Notes: generated by a model not told the origin, from the letters alone. Counted from the stretch's first letter, positions 33,207 to 44,815 are shown. The stretch: DNA of 64,000 nucleotides from Ischnura elegans (GCF_921293095.1 NW_025791658.1:1488001-1552000); one strand, 5' to 3'. Numbers and translations: made by a program.

Positions 33207-33939
33207 CAATCGCGTAACTATGGGGGGGGGGGATGAGGGGGATAGATCCCCCCCCAAAGCCTGAGAGAAATTTAAAAAAAATTAAACTATATTATAATTT
33301 TGAAATATAATTACTGAATTTACTCAAAGTTAAATTCTAAGTGCCACAATTATGTAAAATGTATTTACAGTAGGGATGGACGGATCCTAGATTTTCGGAG
33401 CCGGATCTTTCGGATCGGATCCTAGATTTTCGGAGCCGGATCGTTCGGATCGGATATTTTCGGATCCAAGTGCATTTTCAAATTCCTGACGTTGAGATTC
33501 CCCGATGATTGCTCAATCCTTTGGGAAGAGTCACACTATGTGCTAGTCGTGTTTTGCCTTTTTTTTTATTTTCCACGGCTGAAATTCTCCTACGTTACCT
33601 CTGCGAGAGCTTTCAAAAAAACGGTTCATGAGTAGGACAAGAATCGCGTGCAACGGCGCATTCGAAGATGGAATCGGAACTCTTTCCACCCTTATTGGGC
33701 GTTGCATTCACGGAAGCTATTATTTAAAATTTCGGATCCAGATCCGATGTCTTCCGCGACTTTGGATCCGAGGTATCCGATCCGACCATCCCTAATTTCC
33801 AAGCGTGTAATTTTTCAAAAATTTTACCGGACCCCCTGTTGCTCGGAGGGGGGGCCTCACCCCCACACCCTCTCCCCCCCAATTCGTAGTTATTCCTAGT
33901 TTCATATTCCTAGCTAGCACATTCCTAGTTACGCCTCTG
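33207..33939. mobile_element. G/C-tract hAT MITE with a nested hAT MITE
   Basis: Left CAATCGCGTAACTATGGGG, right CCTAGTTACGCCTCTG. Flanks ttcctcaa (33199-33206) and ttccttgg (33940-33947) share five bases. Comparison with 32429-32707 shows that 33371-33794 is a later insertion interrupting the tatttc...aatttttcaaaaa region. Confidence 0.6.
33371..33794. mobile_element. nested hAT-like MITE (TAGGGATGG ends)
   Basis: Left TAGGGATGGACGGATCC, right GGATCCGA...CCGACCATCCCTA, with gatcggatcctagattttcggagccg repeated near the left end. Flanks atttacag and atttccaa agree in six of eight bases. It interrupts the element at 33207-33939. Confidence 0.65.
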
Positions 33940-34632
33940 TTCCTTGGAACAAATCCGCGAGGTACGTGGATCTGAGCGTGATTTTCCTAGTTTTTTAAAG
34001 CTATCCTCTAACCCTGCTTTTTTGCACCAAATATGTAGTTATCAATTCAGGAATGAAGGACAAGCAACTTATATTCCCTGACCTTTCTTATTACTCTCTC
34101 TCCACATGGATCATAAAGCTTTCTATTTGCTTCGTTAGCTTACCTTCATGTTTAGAGCTCTTTACATTCTTGGAAACACTTGGTGATCTAATTTCCTAAT
34201 TTTATATTCTTTGTCTATTTCTTTGGTGTGTGTGGGTCACTGGCGTGAGCGGAAGTTTCGTATGAGTATGTGTGTGATTGAGACTTACTCGGATATTTCT
34301 TCCTCAGAGCAAATCGGCCTGGTGCGTAATTGTTGCAGTTTTATAATTTTTTTCGTCTTGGGCGTACCGAGGATAAAAAACCAGGGGGGGGGGGGGGGAA
34401 GCCGTGGTCGTTCTATTTGTGATATAGAAAAGGTTATGAAACCAACATTTCGAAAAATTATAACAGCGCTTTATTGGTCTTTACAGGCATTTTTTCGGGA
34501 AAAAATATTTTTACTTTAATTGCATGTTGTATACTGATATCAATTTCCTTGCATTTAAAGAAACTTTGTTCAGACGTTTCGTTTTTATCATGAAATGAAA
34601 ATACTTTGTTCTAATCCACATTTTATTTTAAA

Positions 34633-34738
34633 TAGTACGACCCGGGTTTCTGCATATCTGTCTATATGCTATCATCAGGATATGCAGAAATGCAGATATC
34701 CTGATATGCAGAAACCCGGGTCGTACTATTTAAAAAAA
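34633..34738 (-). mobile_element. Penelope-like terminal repeat pair with hammerhead-type core
   Basis: Minus strand: CTGATGA (34678-34672), a stem-loop with GCATAT pairing ATATGC, then GAAA and C (34650-34646), then CCGGGTCGTAC. This is the CUGAUGA-stem II-GAAA order of hammerhead ribozymes, which PLE terminal repeats are known to carry. An inverted partial second copy (34694-34738) brings GTACGACCCGGG in front, so a 12-bp stem III can form. About 11 extra bases disturb the stem I side. Activity is uncertain. Confidence 0.6.
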
Positions 34739-34801
34739 GGGTGGATTAGAACAAAGTAATCTATTTTATGATGAAGCAGTTCCACAAAGTAACGCCGAAG
34801 A

Positions 34802-34978
34802 CAGTGTCTTACATTTCGTTTTGAATTAAATTTCGTTTTCAATTAAATTTATTTTTTGAATTAATTTACTTTTGGATTAAATTTTGTTTTGAATTAAATT
34901 CACTTTTGAATTAAATTTCGTTTTGAATTAATTTACTTTTGAATTAAATTTCGTTTTGAATTAAATTTACTTTTGCTT
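34802..34978 (+). repeat. AT-rich minisatellite
   Basis: About ten imperfect units of the type ttttgaattaaattTcg (about 17 bp), some alternating with tttacttttgaattaa to give a 34-35 bp higher-order period. Confidence 0.8.
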
Positions 34979-35034
34979 CTAGGGGGGCTGTTGCCCTTTC
35001 CTGTCCCCCCGCTCCCCTCGTTGGGTACGCTAAT

Positions 35035-36060
35035 GTTAACATCCAACAAATGTGGTCAGTAATTGTCATTCTCAGTTGTCATTTTTTTTATTCAATCACC
35101 TCATCATCACTGATGAAGACAAAGGTGATACTTTAATATTATAAATTTATTCAAAGCATATGATTCATACTATATTTATCTGGTATACCAACTTCCAAAA
35201 ATCTTTCTCATGTCGTTCTCTTTTTAATAATTTTGCAGTAACGCTGCACTTAGCGTTTTTTTCTGGGTATTAATCCTAGTGTTCGTATGGGTCTGCTGTC
35301 ATAGATGTGAGCTTGAAGTGAGAAGAAATTTTGGACGAGAAGAACGTATTATACGAGCACGCCGGTGGAACAGGAATTCACTGGAATAATCCTGAATGCG
35401 TGAGTGATAAGAAATTAATTGTCATTTACATTCAAGTGAAATTGGAGTCTGTATACAGGGCTACCAATCCACTCCCAGGATCTACGTCGCACATTGGGCT
35501 GAAATCGAAAAAACCTGGACAAAACCTTGAAAATTTGACTAACCATGGATTCAAACAATGAACGACTTATTTTTTAAATCACGGAACAGACCGCGCATCA
35601 ATCCTGAAATTCAATTTAAATTACTTAAGATAATTGAGATTGTTTTCATTTGGTAGACATAACCATCTTACCTGATACCCGATAAATTCAAGATGAATTT
35701 TGGCTTATATTAACTTATGACTAAGCTAAAGCTAAGTTATGGATTTTAAGTTGTTGTGATCCAAAAATACCTTATTTGAGAATTTCATTCCATAGCTAAT
35801 TCAATGCGAGAAGGGGAATACGCCGAAACGATAAGCATTTTATTCCTTGTAGGCATATTTTTACCGGTAGACAACCTTTAATGATAATGTATCTAGGAAA
35901 AGTCTCCTTGAATTTGTGGACGTATTATAAAAATTTTGTGTGTGTGGATACATGTGGAGATGACCGCTTATTCCATGTATTTTATAGGAAAAAGGCTTCA
36001 CATATGATTGACGGAGTGGTTTGGTAGAATGGCGATGACGTAACCACTTCGGTCCAAGCA
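35035..36060. other. no gene recognised
   Basis: A 76-codon frame at 35331-35561 has no recognisable domain. Nothing else stands out. Confidence 0.3.
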
Positions 36061-36062
36061 TA

Positions 36063-36310
36063 TATCGAGCTACACGTGACGTCACAGGGACCTAGTTTCT
36101 ATACGAGTAGTCAGGAGTTTTATATCGTCTGAGATTACCAATGCATACATGAGGCACAGAGGTCAGGGAAACATGTCTTAATAATCACCTATTAAAACTG
36201 CCTAAGATCGGAAGGTTTCCTTCGTTTGATAAGGTATTAATAATCCTTATTTTAGCCAAGAGCCGCATGCTAGCAGGGTACTCCGATACCTGTTATCAGC
36301 CTGCATCGCA
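36063..36310 (+). mobile_element. AATAGGG MITE, internal fragment
   Basis: From gctacacgtgacgtcacagg through catcgtctgagattaccaat to cagggtactccgatacctg. Both termini are missing. It is followed by a hAT right-end fragment (36335-36443). Confidence 0.65.
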
Positions 36311-36334
36311 ACGGCGCTCATAGCATACCTACAT

Positions 36335-36443
36335 ATCTGGACACTCCCGGGGAAAATCGAGCCTGACACATTTTTTCCTCTCACCCATAAGGAATTTTCG
36401 AGGGTGGTTTGGCCCCCTCAGGCCCCATGGAGTCGGCGCCACT
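36335..36443. mobile_element. hAT right-end fragment, second copy
   Basis: Shares ctggacactcccggggaaaa, tgacacattttttcct and ccccatggagtcggcgccact with 21725-21870. Confidence 0.5.
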
Positions 36444-36936
36444 AGTTCTTAACCAGCAATACTCTCTGTTATTTTAAGGTCGCTGAACCACGACTGCGAA
36501 TCGGAGGAAAACAAACCCACCGAGTGAGTAGGGTATTTTCTTCGGTATTGTCTAAAAGGAGTATTTTGCTCATCGAGGAAGGGAATTTGACCGTCGCAAT
36601 GATCTTTACGATGGGGCGATTCACGTAAATGCTTTCCTCAGATGAAATCGACTTCGTAACTCAACTGTTTGAGGAATTCACGCTTGATATGAGGCCATGA
36701 CTCTTGCGCACCCCATCATAACAGTCGCTCTGTTGTCAAATCCCATTCCTCGAATAACTGAACACTCTCGTCTTCAGCTGCACAGAATAATAGCCCCCCC
36801 TCCCAACTCAAGAGGGATTTTCATCCTCCGACACGAAGGCGTTGTTCAGCGGCGTTGCCAATTCGGCGTCTATTCTGGACATCAATTTCGGCTCCAACGC
36901 TTCTGCCAACCTGGCCTTTTTCAAATGAGGTTAAAA

Positions 36937-37069
36937 TTAACCATTAGCATTCGTCAAAACCAGTATTTCTAAAACCAAATAATTTGTGTATCATGAACAC
37001 ACTAATGGTGGGTAACGAATCGCAATCAATGCCTTTCGTTTTCTTTGATGAAGGAAACTACCCTATTCG
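36937..37069 (-). mobile_element. AATAGGG MITE, left-end fragment in reverse orientation
   Basis: Ends ctttgatgaaggaaactaccctatt at 37069, the reverse complement of the family's left terminus. It includes acactaatggtgggtaacga. The copies flanking it are in plus orientation. Confidence 0.7.
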
Positions 37070-37638
37070 GCGTCTATTCTGGACATCAATTTCGGCTCCT
37101 ACTTCGGTAGTGGGAAATTTTCGTTTTTGTGGTTTATTATTAAGTAAGAGGAATAATATAAATATTTCCCAAGATGAAAAATCGGAAACTATATTCTTTT
37201 CACATAGCTTACGTAACTTCGATATTCGCGTACTTTTATACGCCTCAGAAATTTAAATCTAACTTTCGGATATTAAAAAAAAAACAGAGAATCGGTAAAA
37301 TTTAATTTTATAAAGCTATTCGTAATGGGAATATGCCGTTCTCAGTATTAAAAATACATTTAAATATACCAATCAATTATTTAGCCCGCGACGAGATTAA
37401 GAAGAATATCGCTTCGCCATTTTCATAGTTTTAAGCTAAGTTTATACGTTCAAACAATATTTAATTATCCATTGTCGTAGTCGAATAAACAATTAGTAAC
37501 ACGATACATGACGCGACCATACAGAGCTTCGGCACAATTTCAAATAAATACTTAAAATTCCGCGTTCTACATTTTTTGCGGCGATAATAGATGATTTTTG
37601 TGTCCGGGATGTACTAATGCTACACCATGAAGGTGAAG

Positions 37639-38282
37639 AATAGGGTAGCTTCCTTCATCAAAGAAAACGAAAGGCATTGATTGAGATTCCTTACCCACCA
37701 TTAGTGTATTCATAATGTACAAATTATTTGGTTTTAGAATTCCCAGTTTAAACGAATGGCAAGGGTCAATTTTAACCGCATTTGAAAAAGGGCAGATTGG
37801 CGCCCATGCGATGCCACTCCACGTGACGTCACAGGGACCTAGATTCTATACGAGTAGTCAGGAGATTTACATCGTCTGAGATTACCAATGCATATCAGGG
37901 AAACTTCTCTTAATAATCACCCATTAAAATTGCCTATGGTCGGAAAGTTTCCTTCGTTTGATAGGGTATTAATAATCCTTATTTAAGCCAAGCGCTACCT
38001 GCCAGCAGGGTACTCTGTTACCTGCTGGCAGACTGTATCGTAGCGGCGCTCATGGCCTCGCCCAAAGGTGGCCTCACACGGCGCGCCGGAACCAGAATGA
38101 CGTCACATTGGCTTTTCCCAGCACTCATTCTTAGCCTTCGCGTTTTTTCGCCCTTGAAAATTTTCACTTTTCATTTAATAGCGAATCGTCTTTTAAAAAT
38201 CTACAAGCGTATACGTATACGTATCCCAGAAGTAATAATATTTCAATTTAGGCAATAAAAAATAATAGGTAACCACCCTATT
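37639..38282 (+). mobile_element. AATAGGGTRGTTTCC-ended MITE, copy 3
   Basis: Complete copy, aatagggtagcttcc to aggtaaccaccctatt. The 4762-bp tandem duplication begins inside it at 37946, so its right half (37946-38282) is repeated at 42708-43044 without the left half. Confidence 0.8.
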
Positions 38283-39211
38283 CTAAACACACCCTAGTGT
38301 GTATATTAATAAAGCCAATATAATTGTTTTATCCCAATTAGCTGTATAAAAAATGTAATAATTACGAGTAGTTTTAAAGGGTGAAAATTATAGTTACTTG
38401 CAAGTTTCCTTGGATATGAAGCCATTTCACTCCTTCCAGGAGAATGAAGTCATATCCTAAGATCCTAGTATCATTAATCCTCTTCTGTAGCTGTCATGGT
38501 AACACAACAATCTGCACAAACACTACTAGATGCTTCCACACGCACACACCATTCAACATACTTAACAATATATCAGTATACCGATACAATAAAATAACAA
38601 TATATCATGCACTCAACCAGTGATTTCCAAATTCAGATATTTTCGCATTCCACACAAACCAATGCACTTCACAGGGTTTAACGAACTATTTGCTTGTTTT
38701 AGATGCACACATTACTTCCTTCGTGCTATTGGAAATTTGAAATAATTGCTTCACTAGACGGAGAAGGCACACCACTCACAATCAGAAATGAATCCTAGCA
38801 CTATATCATCACATGGTTACCAAGCAACTGAACTATTTTCTTTGCGGCTTCGCACCGATCCCATATGTTTTTTTCCACCCTCAACTCTTAACTGCGTCAT
38901 GCCGAAGGCCTAAAGACACGACCTCTTTCTACAGATACTATTTGAAGGCAGTTCACGACCATTTTTTAGTCCGTAATCAAGAAAGCAAATACTGCCGGTT
39001 GAGCAGGAGTGATGCGTTGTGTTAACCGCACGAGTTAATGCTAGCGATTATTCAATATGGCTTTGTACGGAATTCTGGGTAATTATTCCCTTCGAGAGCA
39101 TTTCCAATGATAATATGAAGCGAGGAATAAAAGACAAGCGCTCATCGCAGCATGCAATGGAGTAAACTCAAAATTGAAGGTATACGGTTAGACGGGGATT
39201 CATAAATCCAT

Positions 39212-39509
39212 CATCAACACCATCATTAGTCAGAAATCCTAAGATTGGTGTGACGCAGTTCTCCATTCCTCTCTCCTATCCGCTAATCTCTTCATAGCTA
39301 CATATTTATTCTCTTTTACATCCTTTATTACACATTGTCCTATGTAACTCATTAGGGGCCGTCCCTTACCCTTCTTCCCTACCGCCTGTCCTCCTTCGAT
39401 TGTCTTCATCAGGTCATCTTGCTTCAAAATGTGGCCATATAAGTTATCCCGTCCTTTGCTTAAGGTTTTTAGGAGACTTCTCTATTCTCCCACTCTTCTA
39501 AGCACGAAA
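39212..39509 (-). mobile_element. 5'-truncated RTE insertion, unit 1
   Basis: Minus strand encodes the RTE C-terminal tail (frame 39427-39239: KGKGRPLMSYIGQ, DVKENKYVAMKRLADRREE, WRTASHQS), ending in a gat-type tail. A 12-bp duplication tcataaatccat flanks it (39200-39211, 39510-39521). The sequence is related to but distinct from 1494-4914, so it is a different subfamily member. Typical 5' truncation from incomplete reverse transcription. Confidence 0.85.
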
Positions 39510-39672
39510 TCATAAATCCATACACTGGAATAACGATCGCCGCATTTCGCCATTAGCTGAATTGCATAGTCGCCCACGAGATGTGAAGCAAGTCAGGCAG
39601 TGCAGCAGCTGTTGTTTCCACTTAAAATAAAGGGAAGACAGGAATTTAACCGCACGCGCAAGTGCTAGCGAC

Positions 39673-40053
39673 CAGGGGCGCAGCTATAAGGAATTAAGGC
39701 CAGGGGGGGTTTTAGGCGCAACTAATACTTACGAGTGTGGGGGTATTGCATACCTACCAGGGTAAGAAGCAGTCCCGGGGGTCCACCTCAAAGAAAAATT
39801 TGAATTTGGTATGGAATACCCACCAGGATAAGCGGTAGGTTCGAGATTAACAAAATTGCTGAATTTTAATATAAAATGGTTCAAAATGGCGAGTTTTACG
39901 GCTTTCTGAGGGAAATTTGATAAATCCCAACACTATTCTATGAGTAATACTAATTCAAATTCTTAAAATGGATTAAACTTAAAGATTTCTCTGAGGTCTG
40001 AGGGAGGGGGGGTTTATCCCCCAAAACAACCCCCCCCCCTCGCTGTGCCACTG
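39673..40053. mobile_element. G/C-tract hAT MITE in reverse orientation, unit 1
   Basis: CAGGGGCGCAGCTATAAGG at the left and CTCGCTGTGCCACTG at the right, flanked by ctagcgac and ctagagat (six of eight identical). Same family as 27642-27914, opposite orientation. Confidence 0.75.
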
Positions 40054-40332
40054 CTAGAGATTACTCATTACAGGTTGCACGGAGCCCTACCATGACTCAC
40101 TCCTTCTTGACCTAGGGTGGGCGGAAAAAACACGTGGTTGGATAGTTAGAAAACTAAGCAAAAAATAAAAAATGGAGCTTACGGGATAGAGTTTTCTCTA
40201 ACTTTCGATGGGACATAGAAGATCTTTCACAAGAGAATAGAGGAGCCGCTGGGGAAACTTTTCCTCTAGCAGCTACAAGTCTGCTGAAATGACCACTAGC
40301 CCACAGAGACAACCATTGTCTGATTGTCTGAC

Positions 40333-40408
40333 CAGTGGCGCAGCGAGGGGGGGGGGTGGTTTTGGGGGATAAACCCCCCAAGAGCTCAGAAATTTTTTTA
40401 AAGGTATA
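40333..40408. mobile_element. hAT left-end fragment, unit 1
   Basis: CAGTGGCGCAGCGAGGGG to agagctcagaaatttttttaaaggta, then replaced by tctctctatctaat, which may be the start of a Helitron-like segment. Confidence 0.6.
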
Positions 40409-40481
40409 TCTCTCTATCTAATATATTATTTCTACTGTATAGATACCTTTTTCTCAACTTATACGCAACCGAACTCTACAA

Positions 40482-40922
40482 ATGAGGTACCAAAATGCAC
40501 AGAATTTATCAGAGAACATGCGACGGCATATCTTACTTCCTAAATATTGCTATTGTTTCCTAAAATTGGTTTTAAAAAATGAAAAAAATCGATTAAAAAT
40601 ATCGATTCAGACATTGATTGTCCTCATCCCAAGAATACAGTTGATGCCGTCGGATCCCACCATGCCTTTTAATTTGACTCGCGGACAATTTCCCATTAAG
40701 GTTTCCTATGCGATGACTATTAACAAGGCTCAGGGTCAGACTTTGCAAAGAGCTGGCTTATTGCTGCCTGACCCTGTATTCTCTCATGGCCAACTTTATG
40801 TAGCATCCTCTAGGGTAAGATCTTTTCAAAATATTTTTGTAAATATTAAGGAAAACGCTAAACAAGTATTTACAGAGGATAGTGTAATTACTTCCAATGT
40901 TGTGTCTAACGAGGTCCTCTGA
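40482..40922 (+). pseudogene. PIF1-type helicase C-terminus (Helitron-derived), unit 1
   Basis: 146-codon frame whose second half is the C-terminal end of the PIF1/RecD-like helicase of Helitron Rep-Hel proteins: IPRIQLMPSDPTMPFNL, RGQFPIKVSYAMTINKAQGQT (helicase motif V region) and VFSHGQLYVASSRVRS (motif VI with the arginine finger). The first 45 codons do not match, and Walker A and B, the Rep domain and upstream motifs are all absent, so this is a 5'-truncated relic. Downstream a GC-rich hairpin (agcgggggaagcccgct, about 41036-41053) and ctcgtctggt (41073-41082) could be a Helitron 3' end, and tctctctatctaata at 40409 its 5' end, both weakly supported. Confidence 0.8.
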
Positions 40923-41100
40923 CCTCAATTTGTACGTGAACATTCCAATTAAATTTGTACATAAGACCCTGCCTTTTTTTTCTACATTCTAAAATTAGAA
41001 ACGCGCCTATCCCTCTGTGGACCTGCATTGAAAAGAGCGGGGGAAGCCCGCTGGGAGTGGGCGCAGCACGCTCGTCTGGTATTATCATGTAAATGCATAT

Positions 41101-41330
41101 ACAGTAAAACCTCTTTACATCGTAATGGAGGGGACCAAAATTTGGGCAATTTCATGTATGGCGGTTCACTGTGGAGAGGTTTCAGTGAAAGGCATCGATT
41201 TCCCTAACCAGAACGACGTCACACAGGCTTTTCCCAGCATTCATACGTAGCCGTAGCATTTTCGAGCGCTGGAAAATTTTTCACTTTTCATTTAATTGCG
41301 ACGCTGAGTTTACCACTAGCCCCCAGGCAA
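41101..41330. other. MITE fragments, unit 1
   Basis: acagtaaaacctctttacatcg at 41101 is a typical left end of pogo/Tigger-like MITEs. A 3' AATAGGG MITE piece (gaacgacgtcacacaggctt) spans about 41211-41300. Confidence 0.45.
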
Positions 41331-41341
41331 ACATTCTCTGA

Positions 41342-42334
41342 CCAGAGGGGCAGCGAGGAGGGGGTTTTGGGAGATAAACAGACCTCCCCCCTCCCCCAGA
41401 GCTCAGAACTTTTTTTAAGGTAAATCTATTTTACTCAATTGGGTTAACATTACTTATGGAATAGAGTGGGGATTAATAAAATATCCCTCAGAAGTCCATT
41501 AAACTCATTATTTTGAACAATTTACTTTAACTTTTTTCCGAGGGAGGGCCACCGCACCTCCCGGTTACCCTGGCGGGTATTCCGTACCCCTAGGCACCTT
41601 AGTATTGGTTGTGCCTGAAACGCCCTCTAGCCTCAACACTTCGCGTGCCATGGACGTAATATTACGTCCTGTTAATCTTTCTGAAGATTGCCATTGACGT
41701 AATATTACGTATTTCTATTTAATTGTCTTTGTTTGCGTGAAGCCGTAATATTTCGCCTGTGGTACTTTTCCAGTTTACTGCTTAGTGGTTCTGTTATCTC
41801 AAAATTCAACTGCTCGATGGAAAAAGAATTCTTTTAATGTCTTGAGGACGAAAAGTCCTCTGTAGCTACCGGCACCCTTATCTCAGCCTACTTTGCGTGA
41901 ACATTCTTTGGAGGAAAGAACCGTTCGTTGAGGGTGCAGCGATCCTTTTTGTCATCCAGGATTTTGAATGCTACGCTTGGAACAATACTTTGGTATACGA
42001 TTTCCATGGTTTAAATAGCTCAAATTGAGCGTAATAAAAATGTTATACATTTTATGGCGTTACATCATTTGTTGCAACTTTTTTATTTAAAAAAAACATT
42101 AGGTTTTCATCGTTAAAAATATATATATATAAAAGTTAGCAATGAATGTTATTCAACTCATTCGTAAAGAAGAGCAAAGTCCATTTTTATTGAAATACGC
42201 ATCGATATAAATATATTTTTGATGATATTGTTTAAAATAAATTTGCGAATTTAGTAAAAAATGGCCGTATTTTTCAGTAGGGCTTTAGAATTAGCGATCG
42301 GCACTCAGAGTGTTAATTCCTAGCTGAGCCCCTG
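41342..42334. mobile_element. G/C-tract hAT element with nested piggyBac-like element, unit 1
   Basis: Left CAGAGGGGCAGCGAGGAGG, right CTAGCTGAGCCCCTG, flanked by a perfect 8-bp duplication tctctgac (41334-41341, 42335-42342). Without the nested 676 bp it is the same family and length class as 27642-27914 and 39673-40053. Confidence 0.85.
41637..42312. mobile_element. piggyBac-like MITE nested in hAT, unit 1
   Basis: Ends CACTTCGCGTGCC and GGCACTCAGAGTG, with TTAA at the right (42313-42316) and TCAA at the left (41633-41636, one substitution). Other members of the host hAT family have agccttaattcc at this point, so the insertion target was TTAA. Near the left end the palindrome gacgtaatattacgtc occurs and is repeated 50 bp on. 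No transposase. Confidence 0.75.
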
Positions 42335-42477
42335 TCTCTGACCCTCCCATTTTTCGATACATTTCATAATGTCGGCCAATGGCCAACGATGAATTTAACT
42401 CTAGGTATTTTTCAAGCGAAATATACAGCCGATTTAATTACTTTTTGCTTCCCAAAGGGAGCAAATTCAGAGACTTA

Positions 42478-42707
42478 GCCAGGAATTTCTCTTTGGGGGG
42501 GGTCCCAAAACCAGGGGGAAAATATTTGAGAAACAGGGTACTAAGTCATGGGTTTTAAACTAATTTTAACAATTTTCACAATCGGAAAAATTTCATTTGT
42601 TAAATGAATATTTTGTAAATTCATGACGTTTCAATGTTTTGTTTTCTTTTACGAAGGAAAATAATTGTTTATATGATGTCTCCATGTTCCTGGGCTTCAC
42701 CGCGTGG
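42478..42707. mobile_element. hAT left part and PLE left arm, truncated at the duplication junction
   Basis: Same sequence as 47240-47469: a hAT left end (cagagacttagccaggaatt, ggggggggtcccaaaaccag), then the first 34 bases of the PLE palindrome. It stops at the unit boundary. Confidence 0.65.
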
Positions 42708-43973
42708 AGTTTCCTTCGTTTGATAGGGTATTAATAATCCTTATTTAAGCCAAGCGCTACCTGCCAGCAGGGTACTCTGTTACCTGCTGGCAGACTGTAT
42801 CGTAGCGGCGCTCATGGCCTCGCCCAAAGGTGGCCTCACACGGCGCGCCGGAACCAGAATGACGTCATATTGGCTTTTCCCAGCACTCATTCTTAGCCTT
42901 CGCGTTTTTTCGCCCTTGAAAATTTTCACTTTTCATTTAATAGCGAATCGTCTTTTAAAAATCTACAAGCGTATACGTATACGTATCCCAGAAGTAATAA
43001 TATTTCAATTTAGGCAATAAAAAATAATAGGTAACCACCCTATTCTAAACACACCCTAGTGTGTATATTAATAAAGCCAATATAATTGTTTTATCCCAAT
43101 TAGCTGTATAAAAAATGTAATAATTACGAGTAGTTTTAAAGGGTGAAAATTATAGTTACTTGCAAGTTTCCTTGGATATGAAGCCATTTCACTCCTTCCA
43201 GGAGAATGAAGTCATATCCTAAGATCCTAGTATCATTAATCCTCTTCTGTAGCTGTCATGGTAACACAACAATCTGCACAAACACTACTAGATGCTTCCA
43301 CACGCACACACCATTCAACATACTTAACAATATATCAGTATACCGATACAATAAAATAACAATATATCATGCACTCAACCAGTGATTTCCAAATTCAGAT
43401 ATTTTCGCATTCCACACAAACCAATGCACTTCACAGGGTTTAACGAACTATTTGCTTGTTTTAGATGCACACATTACTTCCTTCGTGCTATTGGAAATTT
43501 GAAATAATTGCTTCACTAGACGGAGAAGGCACACCACTCACAATCAGAAATGAATCCTAGCACTATATCATCACATGGTTACCAAGCAACTGAACTATTT
43601 TCTTTGCGGCTTCGCACCGATCCCATATGTTTTTTTCCACCCTCAACTCTTAACTGCGTCATGCCGAAGGCCTAAAGACACGACCTCTTTCTACAGATAC
43701 TATTTGAAGGCAGTTCACGACCATTTTTTAGTCCGTAATCAAGAAAGCAAATACTGCCGGTTGAGCAGGAGTGATGCGTTGTGTTAACCGCACGAGTTAA
43801 TGCTAGCGATTATTCAATATGGCTTTGTACGGAATTCTGGGTAATTATTCCCTTCGAGAGCATTTCCAATGATAATATGAAGCGAGGAATAAAAGACAAG
43901 CGCTCATCGCAGCATGCAATGGAGTAAACTCAAAATTGAAGGTATACGGTTAGACGGGGATTCATAAATCCAT

Positions 43974-44271
43974 CATCAACACCATCATTAGTCAGAAATC
44001 CTAAGATTGGTGTGACGCAGTTCTCCATTCCTCTCTCCTATCCGCTAATCTCTTCATAGCTACATATTTATTCTCTTTTACATCCTTTATTACACATTGT
44101 CCTATGTAACTCATTAGGGGCCGTCCCTTACCCTTCTTCCCTACCGCCTGTCCTCCTTCGATTGTCTTCATCAGGTCATCTTGCTTCAAAATGTGGCCAT
44201 ATAAGTTATCCCGTCCTTTGCTTAAGGTTTTTAGGAGACTTCTCTATTCTCCCACTCTTCTAAGCACGAAA
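43974..44271 (-). mobile_element. 5'-truncated RTE insertion, unit 2
   Basis: Duplicate of 39212-39509 including the tcataaatccat target duplications. Frame 44189-44001 is identical in translation. Confidence 0.85.
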
Positions 44272-44434
44272 TCATAAATCCATACACTGGAATAACGATC
44301 GCCGCATTTCGCCATTAGCTGAATTGCATAGTCGCCCACGAGATGTGAAGCAAGTCAGGCAGTGCAGCAGCTGTTGTTTCCACTTAAAATAAAGGGAAGA
44401 CAGGAATTTAACCGCACGCGCAAGTGCTAGCGAC

Positions 44435-44815
44435 CAGGGGCGCAGCTATAAGGAATTAAGGCCAGGGGGGGTTTTAGGCGCAACTAATACTTACGAGTGT
44501 GGGGGTATTGCATACCTACCAGGGTAAGAAGCAGTCCCGGGGGTCCACCTCAAAGAAAAATTTGAATTTGGTATGGAATACCCACCAGGATAAGCGGTAG
44601 GTTCGAGATTAACAAAATTGCTGAATTTTAATATAAAATGGTTCAAAATGGCGAGTTTTACGGCTTTCTGAGGGAAATTTGATAAATCCCAACACTATTC
44701 TATGAGTAATACTAATTCAAATTCTTAAAATGGATTAAACTTAAAGATTTCTCTGAGGTCTGAGGGAGGGGGGGTTTATCCCCCAAAACAACCCCCCCCC
44801 CTCGCTGTGCCACTG
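44435..44815. mobile_element. G/C-tract hAT MITE, unit 2
   Basis: Duplicate of 39673-40053. A hAT left-end fragment like 40333-40408 follows at 45095-45170. Confidence 0.75.

Larger units (their letters stand above)
34358..35034. mobile_element. degraded G/C-tract hAT element hosting later insertions
   Basis: Left gggcgtaccgagg followed by a long g-run, right cgttgggtacgctaatg. Between them lie a PLE-derived inverted pair (34633-34738) and an AT-rich minisatellite (34802-34978). Both termini are weak, so the outer limits are tentative. Confidence 0.4.
37946..42707 (+). repeat. 4762-bp tandem duplication, unit 1
   Basis: Head-to-tail with 42708-47469 at a constant offset of 4762. In the parts compared I found one difference, a c/t in gacgtca(c/t)attgg (38105 versus 42867). 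The unit starts inside an AATAGGG MITE and ends inside the left arm of a PLE palindrome (cttcaccgcgtgg). The junction cgcgtgg|agtttcc shows at most one base of microhomology. Confidence 0.95.

Noticed and set aside
38813..39025. 70-codon frame duplicated at 43575-43787
   Set aside because: Identity comes from the recent tandem duplication, and no domain or conserved homologue is recognised.
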